From Spartinivicinus poritis (lineage in GTDB: Bacteria > Pseudomonadota > Gammaproteobacteria > Pseudomonadales > Zooshikellaceae), in the NCBI RefSeq assembly GCF_028858535.1, contig NZ_JAPMOU010000011.1:1-64000 (forward strand): DNA of 64,000 nucleotides, written 5' to 3'. Positions 51,870 through 60,623 of this stretch are shown here, piece after piece. The notes below the pieces were generated by a model. That model worked only from the letters and a program-made list of their open reading frames with translations, ran no database searches and was not told the DNA's origin. The first letter of the stretch is position 1; the number at the start of each line of letters is the position of its first letter. Position numbers and translations under genes: made by a program.

Positions 51870-52406
51870 ATGTTCACTATTGGTCAACTTTGCAAGCAAT
51901 TTAATTTATCTCGCAGTACTTTGTTGTACTATGACAAAATAGGCTTGCTAAAGCCTTCCACTCGTAGTGAAGCTAACTATCGTTTATATACCGAAGCAGA
52001 CAAAAAGAAAATGGAGTTAATTAACACCTACCGTCAAACAGGCTTATCTCTGGAAGAAATTACTCAAATTTTAGACAGCGATGAAAGTAAAAGCTGCTCC
52101 ATTTTGGAGCAACGCCTGCTACAGCTTAATAAAGAAATAAACCAATTACGCCAGCAGCAACAGGTGATAGTTCAACTAATTGAACAACAATCTCTGCATA
52201 CAAAATCCCGTAATATTAATAAAGAGCAGTGGGTACAACTGCTAAAAGCAACAGGGTTAACCGATGCAGATATGACCCGCTGGCATATTGAGTTTGAAAA
52301 GGCAATGCCAGAAGGTCATCAGGACTTTTTAGAGTGCTTAGGTATTGATGAGGAAGAAATTAAAGCCATTCGTACCTGGTCAAAGCAAGGTACTCCTCCT
52401 TCTTGA
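51870..52406 (+). CDS. MerR-family transcriptional regulator
   Basis: The N-terminal winged helix (FTIGQLCKQFNLSRSTLLYYD, residues 2-22 in part, then LKPSTRSEANYRLY) and the following coiled coil (LQLNKEINQLRQQQQVIVQL) are typical of MerR. A 55-residue C-terminal part contains EQWVQLLKATGL, found in MerR proteins that have a small effector-binding tail. No metal-binding cysteine cluster is seen beyond SCS near 85. It probably regulates its own operon. Confidence 0.85.
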   Translation: MFTIGQLCKQFNLSRSTLLYYDKIGLLKPSTRSEANYRLYTEADKKKMELINTYRQTGLSLEEITQILDSDESKSCSILEQRLLQLNKEINQLRQQQQVIVQLIEQQSLHTKSRNINKEQWVQLLKATGLTDADMTRWHIEFEKAMPEGHQDFLECLGIDEEEIKAIRTWSKQGTPPS

Positions 52407-52408
52407 TA

Positions 52409-52461
52409 ACTAGTGGGCCATGTGCAAAATAAGGTAACAACTTTATGCATGGACCACTAGT
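52409..52461. terminator. Inverted repeat between convergent genes
   Basis: ACTAGTGGGCCATGTGCA and TGCATGGACCACTAGT form a long imperfect stem between the MerR stop and the hslR stop, so it could end transcription from both sides, though there is no clear T-run. Confidence 0.45.
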
Positions 52462-52864
52462 GATCCATCTTATCTTTAAACTGTCGAATATCCCGACGTT
52501 GCTTTTTGGTTGGGCGCTTATCCGGTGATAGCTGACTAGCATACACTGACTTTCGCTCAGCAGCATGTGCTTCCCGCTTAGTGATGCTTTCTGCTGTTTC
52601 TTCATACAACAGTTGCGCTTCTGGTGCACCACGACGCTGATCTGACAGTGCTTTGATTACAATGACACGTTCATCCCAACCTTGACGAATCGTTAATTGA
52701 TCACCAACTTGAGGCTCTTTACTAGGCTTGGTTCGTACCCCATTGTAGTGAACCTTTCCCCCCTCAATGGCTTCTTTAGCTAAATTGCGGGTTTTAAAAA
52801 ATCGCGCAGCCCACAGCCACTTATCCAAGCGAATTTTATCTGTTTCCTGTTTGTCTTTTGCCAT
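52457..52864 (-). CDS. hslR: Ribosome-associated heat shock protein Hsp15
   Basis: A 135-residue S4-domain protein: IRLDKWLWAARFFKTRNLAKEAIEGGKV is the S4 RNA-binding helix pair (quoted in part from residues 11-38), followed by the strand motif GDQLTIRQG and a basic C-terminal tail (DKRPTKKQRRDIRQFK). Hsp15 binds free 50S subunits that carry a stalled nascent chain. The length and tail fit E. coli HslR. It is clustered with a HAD phosphatase, nudE and cysQ, an arrangement common in gammaproteobacteria. Confidence 0.9.
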   Translation of the reverse strand: MAKDKQETDKIRLDKWLWAARFFKTRNLAKEAIEGGKVHYNGVRTKPSKEPQVGDQLTIRQGWDERVIVIKALSDQRRGAPEAQLLYEETAESITKREAHAAERKSVYASQLSPDKRPTKKQRRDIRQFKDKMDH

Positions 52865-52930
52865 TCATTTACAACCTTAATAAATCATTCAAGCTGGCTA
52901 TACCCGTCGCAAATCCCTTAAATGTATACA

Positions 52931-53587
52931 TTATAAAACAGGCAATAAGTCATGATAATTTGCTACTGCCTCAAACTCTTCTGTGTCTCTGATAGCTTTT
53001 TTACTATCAGGCTGTTTAATCGCTAGTAGATGCTTTATGCCATATTTTTTGGCTGACCGTAAAATAGGTAAACTGTCATCTATAAACAAGGTGCGTTTAC
53101 CATCAAAGTTAATGCGTTGACTCAACCCCTGCCAAAATAACTGCTCTTCTTTAGGGTAGCCAAATTCATGGGAACTGATTAACCAGTCGAAGTATTGAGC
53201 TAACTCAACTCTTTCCAGCTTTAACGATAAGCTATCCTGATGCGCATTGGTAATCAGCACGACCTGTTTATCCGACTGATGAAGTGCTCGTAAAAACTCA
53301 TCCACACCAGGGCGAAGGGTAATTAAGTGCTTTATTTCCTGCTTAAGCTCGACCATATTTAAGTCTAGCTCTTGATTCCAGTAGTCAAGGCAATACCATT
53401 CCAGCTTACCCATCATTTGTTCAAATTTAGGGTAAATATGTTGCTTTGCTTCATCAATTGACAACTGGTGCTTCTCAGCATACTTAGCAGGCACATACTC
53501 CAACCAAAAATGGTTATCAAAATGTAAATCCAACAAGGTGCCATCCATATCCAGAAGCACTGTATCAATTTGTTGCCAATCCAACAT
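52931..53587 (-). CDS. yrfG: HAD-family phosphatase, YrfG-like (GMP/IMP nucleotidase type)
   Basis: HAD motif I is DMDGTLLD near residues 12-19, motif II is the ITN in VVLITNAHQ near 110, and motif IV is the DD in TLFIDDSLPIL near 167. The helical cap between (LEYVPAKYAEKH) matches the YrfG/GMP-IMP nucleotidase group. The ATG at 53587 was preferred because AAGGGGA lies just upstream; the frame is open six codons further. The substrate is inferred from E. coli YrfG and its synteny with nudE and hslR. Confidence 0.85.
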   Translation of the reverse strand: MLDWQQIDTVLLDMDGTLLDLHFDNHFWLEYVPAKYAEKHQLSIDEAKQHIYPKFEQMMGKLEWYCLDYWNQELDLNMVELKQEIKHLITLRPGVDEFLRALHQSDKQVVLITNAHQDSLSLKLERVELAQYFDWLISSHEFGYPKEEQLFWQGLSQRINFDGKRTLFIDDSLPILRSAKKYGIKHLLAIKQPDSKKAIRDTEEFEAVANYHDLLPVL

Positions 53588-53684
53588 ACTATCCCCTTTT
53601 AACATACTGCACCCTTGTGAGTTGATGCCCCATTTGAGTTGAGGTAAGCAAGGAGTATGATAGCTTGTTTAAAAGGGGAAAAAA

Positions 53685-54236
53685 ATGAAAACCAAGCCTA
53701 CCATATTAGATCAAAAAATAGTGGCTGAAAGCCGTCTATTTCGTATTGAGCAAATGGCCTTACGTTTTAGTAATGGTGCCGAGCGAGTTTATGAACGGCT
53801 AGCTCCACGAGGCACTGGCCATCAGGCAGTAATGGTAATTCCATTAATCAATGATAATGAAGTGGTGTTAGTCCAAGAATATGCAGCAGGCACTAACCAG
53901 TATGAATGGTCTTTACCTAAAGGACTGGTAGAGCCAGGAGAAGATATCTTAGTGGGTGCAAACCGAGAGTTGCAGGAAGAAGCTGGCTTAGCAGCTCAAC
54001 AGCTAAAAGAGCTGACTGAGTTTAGTCTTTCGCCTAATTATATGTCTCATAAAATGAAAGTCGTTTTGGCTGAAGACCTTTACCCTTCTCGACTACCAGG
54101 TGATGAGCCTGAACTGCTGGACACTTGTCGGCTACCTCTAGATCAGTTATACGAATGGGCAATTCGCGCTGATTTTACCGAAGCACGAGCAATTGCAGCG
54201 TTATTTTACTTAAAAGAGTTTTTAACAAAGCGCTAA
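53685..54236 (+). CDS. nudE: ADP compounds hydrolase NudE
   Basis: A 183-residue Nudix hydrolase with a canonical Nudix box (GLVEPGED then RELQEEAGL). The preceding PRGTGHQAVMVIPL and YAAGTNQYEWSLPKG fit NudE, which cleaves ADP-ribose, NADH and diadenosine phosphates. It is divergent from the HAD phosphatase gene (97 bp) and precedes cysQ in the same direction, as in other gammaproteobacteria. Confidence 0.9.
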   Translation: MKTKPTILDQKIVAESRLFRIEQMALRFSNGAERVYERLAPRGTGHQAVMVIPLINDNEVVLVQEYAAGTNQYEWSLPKGLVEPGEDILVGANRELQEEAGLAAQQLKELTEFSLSPNYMSHKMKVVLAEDLYPSRLPGDEPELLDTCRLPLDQLYEWAIRADFTEARAIAALFYLKEFLTKR

Positions 54237-54298
54237 GTGCTCTAACTAAACCTGTTAGTCAAAGCGAATGGCTTATTACTCTTTACAAAGGATAAACT

Positions 54299-55126
54299 AT
54301 GAAGTTATTGATTGAGCCTTTACTAGCAATCTGCCAACAGGCAGGCAAAGCCATTATGGATGTTTACCAGCAACCTGACTTTCAGCAGTGGCAGAAACAA
54401 GACCAATCGCCCGTCACTGCTGCTGACTATGCATCCCATCAAACTATTATTCAAGGCTTACAACAACTTGCTGATCAATATCCTATATTATCTGAAGAAT
54501 CAGCGACTATTCCATTTAGCCAGAGGCAGCAATGGTCACGCTATTGGCTGGTGGACCCCCTTGATGGCACCAAAGAATTTATTAAACATAATGATGAATT
54601 CACGATAAATATTGCACTCATTGAAGATCACCGCCCCATACTGGGAGTACTCTATGTTCCAGTTACTGGTGAATGTTATGTGGGTGGAGAGAGTCTACCG
54701 CCAATGCGTTGGACCCCAGTAAAACACTCCTGGCAATCGCTTACTGCCCTTTCTCAGGATAGCCAAACTCTCTCTATTTTAATGAGCCGAAGTCATCTAT
54801 CTACTAAAGATCAACAGCTATTGGATAACTTAAAACAAGAATTCTCTGTAAACGTGGTTCATGTAGGTAGCGCAATAAAATTTACTTGGTTAGTAACTGG
54901 CAAAGCAAACTTATACTGTCGTTTTACACCAACCTCTGAGTGGGATACTGCTGCAGGCCAAGCAATAGTTGAATCAGCAGGTGGCATGATGTTAAACCCA
55001 GAAAAGCTGCCTTTTTCCTATAACCAGAAAGAATCATTAATCAATGGGCCTTTTCTGATTTCAACTTACAGAAGTACCACACTCGAAACTTTATATAAGT
55101 ACTTTAATCAGCTTTTAGCAGACTAA
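54299..55126 (+). CDS. cysQ: 3'(2'),5'-bisphosphate nucleotidase CysQ
   Basis: The inositol-monophosphatase-fold signatures are present: EES in LSEESATIPF, WLVDPLDGTKEF near residues 82-93 (DPLDGT binds two metals) and EWDTAAGQAI near 215-224. The enzyme hydrolyses PAP to AMP, recycling the product of sulfate assimilation. The length of 275 residues is slightly above the usual 250. An AAAGGA ribosome site precedes the ATG. Confidence 0.9.
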   Translation: MKLLIEPLLAICQQAGKAIMDVYQQPDFQQWQKQDQSPVTAADYASHQTIIQGLQQLADQYPILSEESATIPFSQRQQWSRYWLVDPLDGTKEFIKHNDEFTINIALIEDHRPILGVLYVPVTGECYVGGESLPPMRWTPVKHSWQSLTALSQDSQTLSILMSRSHLSTKDQQLLDNLKQEFSVNVVHVGSAIKFTWLVTGKANLYCRFTPTSEWDTAAGQAIVESAGGMMLNPEKLPFSYNQKESLINGPFLISTYRSTTLETLYKYFNQLLAD

Positions 55127-55206
55127 AAACACTGCAGCCCCAGCATTGTAATCATTAATTAACTGCTATTATTTAACTAAGTTTCCAGCTTTGACTATAT
55201 GTAAAC

Positions 55207-55968
55207 GTGCAATATATAGCTGCTATTTTAATATTATGCGGACTATTATCCGCTAGCCCGGCTCATACCAAGCCTATAACAATAGGCACTATGAACTTTC
55301 CCCCCTATGAGTTCACCAAAGACGGTAAAATCACAGGCATTTCAGTAGATATTGTAAAATCTATCTTTCATGAGCTGGGAATTGATTATAAGCTTGTTGA
55401 ACTTCCCTGGTCCAGAGCACTTAAATATATCAAAAATGGCAAAATTGACGCTCTCTTTGAAGTGCTATGGAAACAAAAAAGAGAAACCTTTATGGATTAC
55501 AGCAAAGAAGTGCTGATGCCTGAAACTGCTTCTTTTTTTGTGTTGGCCAGTTCACCTATTCAATACACAGGTGATATGTCACTACTCTCTCCTTATAAAA
55601 TAGGTGTAAGACAAGATTTTAGCTACGGCTCAAATTTTGATAAATCAGTTGACAATAACCAGTTTAAAGTCATCATTAAACGAACCAGGAATGAAGATTT
55701 ATTACGTATGCTAAATACTAGAGAAATAGATTTATTAATAGGTGATAAATATGGCATATTATATCTTTATCAGCACACTTTTATCAGATATAAACACGCT
55801 ATTAAACGCCTTAAACCCGATGTAGAAGACACACCCAGCTATATGGTATTTACCAAAAAACGAGACTTATCAACTCTTCGCGATCGATTCACCAAAGCAC
55901 TACGCCAATTTAAAGCAGATGGCCGTTATCAACGAATTATCGATCGTTGGGAAAAGCAATTTCAATAA
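55207..55968 (+). CDS. Amino-acid-type periplasmic substrate-binding protein
   Basis: A 253-residue SBP_bac_3 protein: signal peptide to about residue 21 (ILILCGLLSASPAHT), first lobe with GTMNFPPYEFTKDGKITG and VDIVKSIFHELG, hinge and second lobe with LLRMLNTREIDLLIGDKYG. It resembles polar amino acid binding proteins or the orphan sensors of marine bacteria. It uses a GTG start (55207). No permease genes adjoin it. The C-terminus (RYQRIIDRWEKQF) is typical. Confidence 0.8.
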   Translation: MQYIAAILILCGLLSASPAHTKPITIGTMNFPPYEFTKDGKITGISVDIVKSIFHELGIDYKLVELPWSRALKYIKNGKIDALFEVLWKQKRETFMDYSKEVLMPETASFFVLASSPIQYTGDMSLLSPYKIGVRQDFSYGSNFDKSVDNNQFKVIIKRTRNEDLLRMLNTREIDLLIGDKYGILYLYQHTFIRYKHAIKRLKPDVEDTPSYMVFTKKRDLSTLRDRFTKALRQFKADGRYQRIIDRWEKQFQ

Positions 55969-56288
55969 AATATAATAGAAAAAAACAGCCCCATACCCCC
56001 TGCTGGAACTTCCCTACCAGTGAAAGTAGCATGTATCATAGACTATTAGATTTTTTGCCATACAATCAAACATAGGAAATATATAATATTATTTATATAT
56101 GACAGCCACGGATGCTAGGCTATACCACTAACAAACCAATCGGCTATTGCTTCTACTACTGTTTTTAAGTAGTTTGAAGCTGTAGGCATAACACTGCCTA
56201 CCAAGCTTTTACTTGATTAAAAACGACTAATCAGTCAATAACCAAATAAAAATAGCATAAATAATAATCATTAGGAGAGTAGACCCAA
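55969..56288. other. Intergenic region before the OppA-like genes
   Basis: About 320 AT-rich bases with no gene seen. A small CTGG/CCAG hairpin lies near 56002-56019. The region should hold the promoter of the peptide-binding genes; TAGGAGAG near 56272 is the ribosome site for the GTG at 56289. Confidence 0.4.
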
Positions 56289-57929
56289 GTGAAATTTAAC
56301 AAACTACCTAAATTAATAGCAACAGCTATAGCTACAGCATTTATTGCAACAGGGTCTGGCCTTAGCTACCCCACAATGGCTGCTGAAGTACCAGCGGGTG
56401 TTGAGCTTGCTAAAGACCAAACACTAATACGAGGCATTGGCGCTGAACCAGGATCGTTAGATCCACAAAAAGTCGAAGGGACCCCCGGTGGTTATGTTGT
56501 AAGAGACTTATTTGAGGGATTAGTGACTGAAGACCCTTATGGCAAAATTATTCCAGGGCAAGCAGAGTCATGGACAGTCAGCAACGATAAGAAAGTGTAT
56601 ACCTTTAAAATACGTGACAATGCAAACTGGTCAAATGGTGACCCAGTAACCGCTCATGATTTTGTATTTGCTTTTCGCCGTGCCGTAGACCCCAAGCTTG
56701 GCTCAAACTATGCGTGGTATATGGAGCTAATGGGAATTAAAAATGCCTCTGAAGCGATTAATGGTAAGGTGAAGCCTTTTGAATTAGGGGTTAAAGCTAT
56801 TGATGCTAAAACATTTGAAATTACCTTAGCCAAACCTCTCCCTTTCTTTATCAAAACCCTTGCGCATTATACAACTTACCCCGTACATCAAAAAACCGTA
56901 GAAAAATACGGAGAGAAGTGGACTCAGCCAGAAAATATGGTAACCAATGGCCCATACAAGCTCACTAAATGGGTAGTTAATGAACGCATGGAATCGGTAA
57001 GAAATAAGCACTATTGGGATGACAAAAAAACGGTCATCAATAATGTAGCTTATTTACCGATAGAATCTTCTAATGCAGAGTTAAATCGCTATAAAGCTGA
57101 TGAAATGCACCTTACTCATACTATTCCTGAAGATCACTTTCGTAACCTTAAAAAAACTATTCCAGACGAAATTAAAGTACACGGGATCGTTGCTACTTAC
57201 TTTTACGTATTTAATACCAAGAAAAAACCTTTTGATGACGTAAGGGTAAGAAAAGCCTTAACCCTGGCAATCGATAGGAATATAGTAACTGATAAGATAC
57301 TTGGAATGGGGCAAATACCTACCTTTTCACTCACTCCTCCTTACGTTGATGGGTTTGAGGCACCAGAAAACCCTTATGCCAGTATGAGTCAAGCTGAACG
57401 AGTAAAGAAAGCCAAATTGTTATTAGCCGAAGCAGGCATTAATGAAAATAACCCCTTAAAGTTTGAAGTTCTATACAACACTTTAGAGTCTCATAAAAAA
57501 ATAGCCCTTGCTGCCGCCTCTATGTGGAAGAAAAACTTAAAACATGTCACTGTTAAACTGCTTAATCAGGAATGGAAAACCTTCTTAGAAACCAAAAAGC
57601 AGGGTGATTTCACTGTGGCTCGCTATGGCTGGAATGGCGATTACAATGAAGCTTCTACAATGTTAAGTATTCTTACTACTTCAAGTGGAGCAAACGATGG
57701 TAAATACAGTAACGCGAAGTATGACAAGCTATTAAGTCAATCAGCAACCGCCAAAAACCCCAACAAATTTTATCAACAGGCTGAAGCGATTATCGCCAGA
57801 GATATGCCAATTTTGCCACTTTACCATTATGTGAGCCATGTTTTACTTAAACAAAATGTAGGTGGCTACGCTAATGCTAATCCACTAGATAATATCTACT
57901 CAAAAAACCTTTATATTACTAAAAAATAA
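56289..57929 (+). CDS. oppA: Oligopeptide ABC transporter substrate-binding protein (OppA-like), copy 1
   Basis: A 546-residue SBP_bac_5 protein with a signal peptide of about 31 residues and the OppA-type motifs LIRGIGAEPGSLDPQ, WSNGDPVTAHDFVFAF and RKALTLAIDR. It delivers peptides to an Opp permease, whose genes are not in the window. GTG start with AGGAG upstream. The next gene is a close paralogue; the two are separated by 84 bp holding a hairpin. The C-terminus YSKNLYITKK fits periplasmic OppA. Confidence 0.9.
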   Translation: MKFNKLPKLIATAIATAFIATGSGLSYPTMAAEVPAGVELAKDQTLIRGIGAEPGSLDPQKVEGTPGGYVVRDLFEGLVTEDPYGKIIPGQAESWTVSNDKKVYTFKIRDNANWSNGDPVTAHDFVFAFRRAVDPKLGSNYAWYMELMGIKNASEAINGKVKPFELGVKAIDAKTFEITLAKPLPFFIKTLAHYTTYPVHQKTVEKYGEKWTQPENMVTNGPYKLTKWVVNERMESVRNKHYWDDKKTVINNVAYLPIESSNAELNRYKADEMHLTHTIPEDHFRNLKKTIPDEIKVHGIVATYFYVFNTKKKPFDDVRVRKALTLAIDRNIVTDKILGMGQIPTFSLTPPYVDGFEAPENPYASMSQAERVKKAKLLLAEAGINENNPLKFEVLYNTLESHKKIALAAASMWKKNLKHVTVKLLNQEWKTFLETKKQGDFTVARYGWNGDYNEASTMLSILTTSSGANDGKYSNAKYDKLLSQSATAKNPNKFYQQAEAIIARDMPILPLYHYVSHVLLKQNVGGYANANPLDNIYSKNLYITKK

Positions 57930-57936
57930 TTGTTCA

Positions 57937-57969
57937 GCCCTTAAAGAAATGGATTTTCTTTAGGGGCCA
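57937..57969 (+). terminator. Intercistronic hairpin between the two oppA-like genes
   Basis: GCCCTTAAAGAAA and TTTCTTTAGGGGC form a long stem with a short loop. There is no T-run, so partial termination or mRNA stabilisation of the first gene is more likely than full termination. Confidence 0.5.
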
Positions 57970-58013
57970 TTCAAAATATAAAAAATAAATACAATAATAA
58001 ATGAGGCCTTTCC

Positions 58014-59633
58014 ATGATAAGAAAATTCTTTCTTATTTTAACCACCGTTATCTTCCTTAATTTCACGATCAATTCCCTCTCTCACGCAGCAGATATCCCA
58101 CAAGGGGTTAAACTGGCTAAACAACAAATATTATATAGAGGTAATGGATCTGAGCCCACATCATTAGACCCACATCATGTACAAAGTAATGTTGGTGGAA
58201 GTATCACAGGGGACTTATTTGAAGGTTTAGTTAGCCAGAATGAACATGGCGACATTATTCCAGCCGTTGCAACCCACTGGGATGTAGCTGATAGCAATAA
58301 AACCTTCTCTTTTCACTTAAGAAAAAATGCTAAATGGTCGAATGGTGATCCTATTACTGCCCATGATTTTGTTTATAGCTTCCAACGGGTAGTCAATCCA
58401 GTAACAGCCTCAGAATATGCCTGGTATTTGGAAATGGCAGATATTATTAACGCTAAAGAAATTCTAGCAGGCACGAAAAAGCCAAGTACACTAGCTGTAA
58501 CTGCATTGGATGACTATACCTTGCAAATAAAACTGGCCAATCCCAAACCCTATTTTATAAAAATGCTTTCTCATTACACAATGTTTCCAGTCCACCAAAA
58601 AACTGTAGAAAAATTTCAAGATAAGTGGACTCAACCAGGTAACATGGTCAGTAATGGCGCCTACCGGTTAACAAAATGGGTAGTTAATGAACGGGTTGAA
58701 GTTGAGCGTAATCCATATTATTGGGACAACCAAAACACAGTTATTAATAAAGTTGTTTTCTTACCTATTGAGTCTAACAATGCTGAGCTAAATCGTTATA
58801 AAGCAGGAGAACTAGACCTAACTAGCACCATTCCACCTGATTTTTTCCAACGTTTAAAAAAAGACTCTCCTAATGAGCTTAAAGTTAAACCTCATTTAGC
58901 TACGTACTATTATGTTTTTAATACCAAGCGTAAACCATTTAATGATGTAAGGATTCGAAAAGCTCTATCAATGGCGATTGATAGGAGTATCATTGTTAAT
59001 AAAGTACTAGGTCAAGGTCAGCAAGAAGCTTTTGGCTTTACCCCTCCTGCCATTAATGGTTTTATTAAGCCTGATAACCGCTACGAAAAACTTTCTCAGC
59101 AAGAACGCTTACAAATAGCGAAAAAACTCTACCAAGCAGCGGGATTTTCAAAAGATAAGCCACTATCATTTGAACTACTTTATAATACCAGTGAAGGCCA
59201 TAAAAAAATTGCTTTAGCTATTGCTTCTATGTGGAAAAAAAATTTAGGGATTAAAGTAACAATTAATAATCAAGAATGGAAGTCATTTCTAAGCACTACC
59301 CGACAAGGTAATTTTGATGTAGCCAGAGCTGCATGGATTGCAGATTATAACGAGGCCTCTTCTATGCTGGATGTAATGACCAGTAATCACGGCAACAATG
59401 ATGGTAAATATAATAACTCAGCATATGACCAGTTAATGCTCAGTGCAAAAAAAGCAAAAAACCCTTCGCCATTCTATCAACAAGCTGAAGCAATTTTAGC
59501 GAAAGATATGCCTATTGCACCAATTTATCACTATGTGAGAGTACGACTGGTTAAGCCCCATGTTGGAGGTTATATGAATAAAAATCCGACAGATCAGCTC
59601 TATTCAAAAAACTTCTATATTATGAAGCATTAG
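58014..59633 (+). CDS. oppA: Oligopeptide ABC transporter substrate-binding protein (OppA-like), copy 2
   Basis: A 539-residue paralogue of the preceding protein, with the same blocks: LYRGNGSEPTSLDPH, WSNGDPITAHDFVYSFQR and RKALSMAIDR. The signal peptide is about 26 residues (FFLILTTVIFLNFTINSLSHA). Substitutions around the binding cleft suggest different peptide preference. Tandem duplication of the binding protein is common where substrate range is widened, with both feeding one permease. It uses an ATG with weak GAGG upstream. Confidence 0.9.
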   Translation: MIRKFFLILTTVIFLNFTINSLSHAADIPQGVKLAKQQILYRGNGSEPTSLDPHHVQSNVGGSITGDLFEGLVSQNEHGDIIPAVATHWDVADSNKTFSFHLRKNAKWSNGDPITAHDFVYSFQRVVNPVTASEYAWYLEMADIINAKEILAGTKKPSTLAVTALDDYTLQIKLANPKPYFIKMLSHYTMFPVHQKTVEKFQDKWTQPGNMVSNGAYRLTKWVVNERVEVERNPYYWDNQNTVINKVVFLPIESNNAELNRYKAGELDLTSTIPPDFFQRLKKDSPNELKVKPHLATYYYVFNTKRKPFNDVRIRKALSMAIDRSIIVNKVLGQGQQEAFGFTPPAINGFIKPDNRYEKLSQQERLQIAKKLYQAAGFSKDKPLSFELLYNTSEGHKKIALAIASMWKKNLGIKVTINNQEWKSFLSTTRQGNFDVARAAWIADYNEASSMLDVMTSNHGNNDGKYNNSAYDQLMLSAKKAKNPSPFYQQAEAILAKDMPIAPIYHYVRVRLVKPHVGGYMNKNPTDQLYSKNFYIMKH

Positions 59634-59654
59634 ATTACTAATTGGATAGGAAAA

Positions 59655-59730
<76 letters not shown>

Positions 59731-59826
59731 ACTGTAGAAAAGAGTGGTGATGATAGTTAATCAAAGCACCTCTGTCAATATATGCTTCGTGAATAGCTTT
59801 ATGGCTTCTATAGATACAATACAACG

Positions 59827-59859
59827 AAAAAAGCCTGCTTATAAAATAAGCAGGCTTTT
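59827..59859 (-). terminator. Rho-independent terminator of CsrB-like RNA C
   Basis: AAAAGCCTGCTTAT and ATAAGCAGGCTTTT form a perfect 14-bp stem with a 3-base loop. Minus-strand transcripts end in TTTTTT. Confidence 0.9.
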
Positions 59860-60050
59860 AGAATCTTGCCATCCTTGATTCAAGTTCCTTTTGGCTTAAC
59901 GCTTCCATTCAGTCCTATTATTCAGGACAGTCCTTGTATCTTCCTGATACTAATGGGCCTGAATTCCTTTCAGCATCCCATGGCTTTAATCCGTTTGATT
60001 CCTTTGCTACGTCGCTGAATCTGGTGACTATTTTGCCTTTGCTTGCTTTC
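59827..60050 (-). ncRNA. CsrB/RsmZ-like regulatory RNA, copy C
   Basis: Read on the minus strand, about 10 GGA motifs (AAAGGAATC, CAGGAAGATAC, CAAGGACTG, CAAGGATGG and others) occur within about 150 bases, several in short hairpins such as GTATC-AGGAA-type loops. A strong terminator follows (AAAAGCCTGCTTAT stem, 59827-59859, with a T6 tail). Dense GGA motifs plus a terminator are the hallmark of CsrA-sequestering RNAs. The 5' end is uncertain (about 60030-60130). Confidence 0.65.
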
Positions 60051-60136
60051 TTTGTCATTCAGCAAAGGAGCAAAGGTTTGTAGGATATTTGCCATACCGA
60101 GTTAAGTTATTCACCCGTTAGACACTAAAATAACCC

Positions 60137-60149
60137 GAGATATCTGCTA
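60137..60149. promoter_or_regulatory. Shared upstream element GAGATATCnnCTA (RNA C)
   Basis: GAGATATCTGCTA occurs upstream of the C array, and GAGATATCGACTA upstream of B at 60489-60501. A looser relative lies before A. It could be a GacA/UvrY-type activator site, though it does not match the TGTAAG-N6-CTTACA consensus well. Confidence 0.35.
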
Positions 60150-60254
60150 CTTTCTTTGTATACCCAGTGCTATGAGTTATTTAGGGATAGCCTACTACTG
60201 CGAGACTAACGATAACAAAGCCTAAAAGTGACTCATAATGGATATCTTACAAAC

Positions 60255-60283
60255 AAAAAGCCCACTCTAGGAGTGGGCTTTTT
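60255..60283 (-). terminator. Rho-independent terminator of CsrB-like RNA B
   Basis: AAAAAGCCCACTC-TAG-GAGTGGGCTTTTT is a perfect bidirectional stem with A/T tails. Confidence 0.9.
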
Positions 60284-60480
60284 GTTATCATCCATGACGC
60301 TGGATTCCTTCCAGCTTTCCTTTTACCTCTTCCTTGAGGTCATGAGTATAAGCCTTTCCTAACAAACTAAGGTCTTCCTTGACCTTTGATGGTGCTTCCT
60401 TGCTTGGAACAGGCTTCAACATCGTTGTTGCTATTAAGTATTATTGATTTCCTTGATGAGATCATTAGCTATGATCTATA
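60255..60480 (-). ncRNA. CsrB/RsmZ-like regulatory RNA, copy B
   Basis: The minus strand carries about 9 GGA motifs between 60460 and 60285, most as AAGGAA within tiny hairpins: CTGGAAGGAATCCAG, ACCTCAAGGAAGAGGT-type and AAGGTCAAGGAAGACCTT (written here as separate short stems). The terminator 60255-60283 follows. Size of about 200-225 nt is close to E. coli CsrC, which has nine motifs. The 5' end is uncertain; a TTATAGAT-like -10 lies near 60470. Confidence 0.7.
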
Positions 60481-60485
60481 ACTGA

Positions 60486-60501
60486 TGTGAGATATCGACT
60501 A
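60486..60501. promoter_or_regulatory. Shared upstream element (RNA B)
   Basis: TGTGAGATATCGACTA lies just upstream of the B array. The first half TGTGAGA resembles one half of the E. coli csrB UvrY site. See the related sites at 60137 and 61071. Confidence 0.35.
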
Positions 60502-60597
60502 TTTGTTAATTGAAACTCAAGGACATTTAGGTTCTAGCAGCTGCTACTACCTGTCTCTACTACCTACACTTCTAAATATTTAGGTTATTTGAAAAGC

Positions 60598-60623
60598 AAA
60601 AAGCCCACAATAGTGGGCTTTTT
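60598..60623 (-). terminator. Rho-independent terminator of CsrB-like RNA A
   Basis: AAAAAGCCCAC-AATA-GTGGGCTTTTT is a perfect stem with A/T tails, nearly identical in arm sequence to the terminator of RNA B. Confidence 0.9.
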
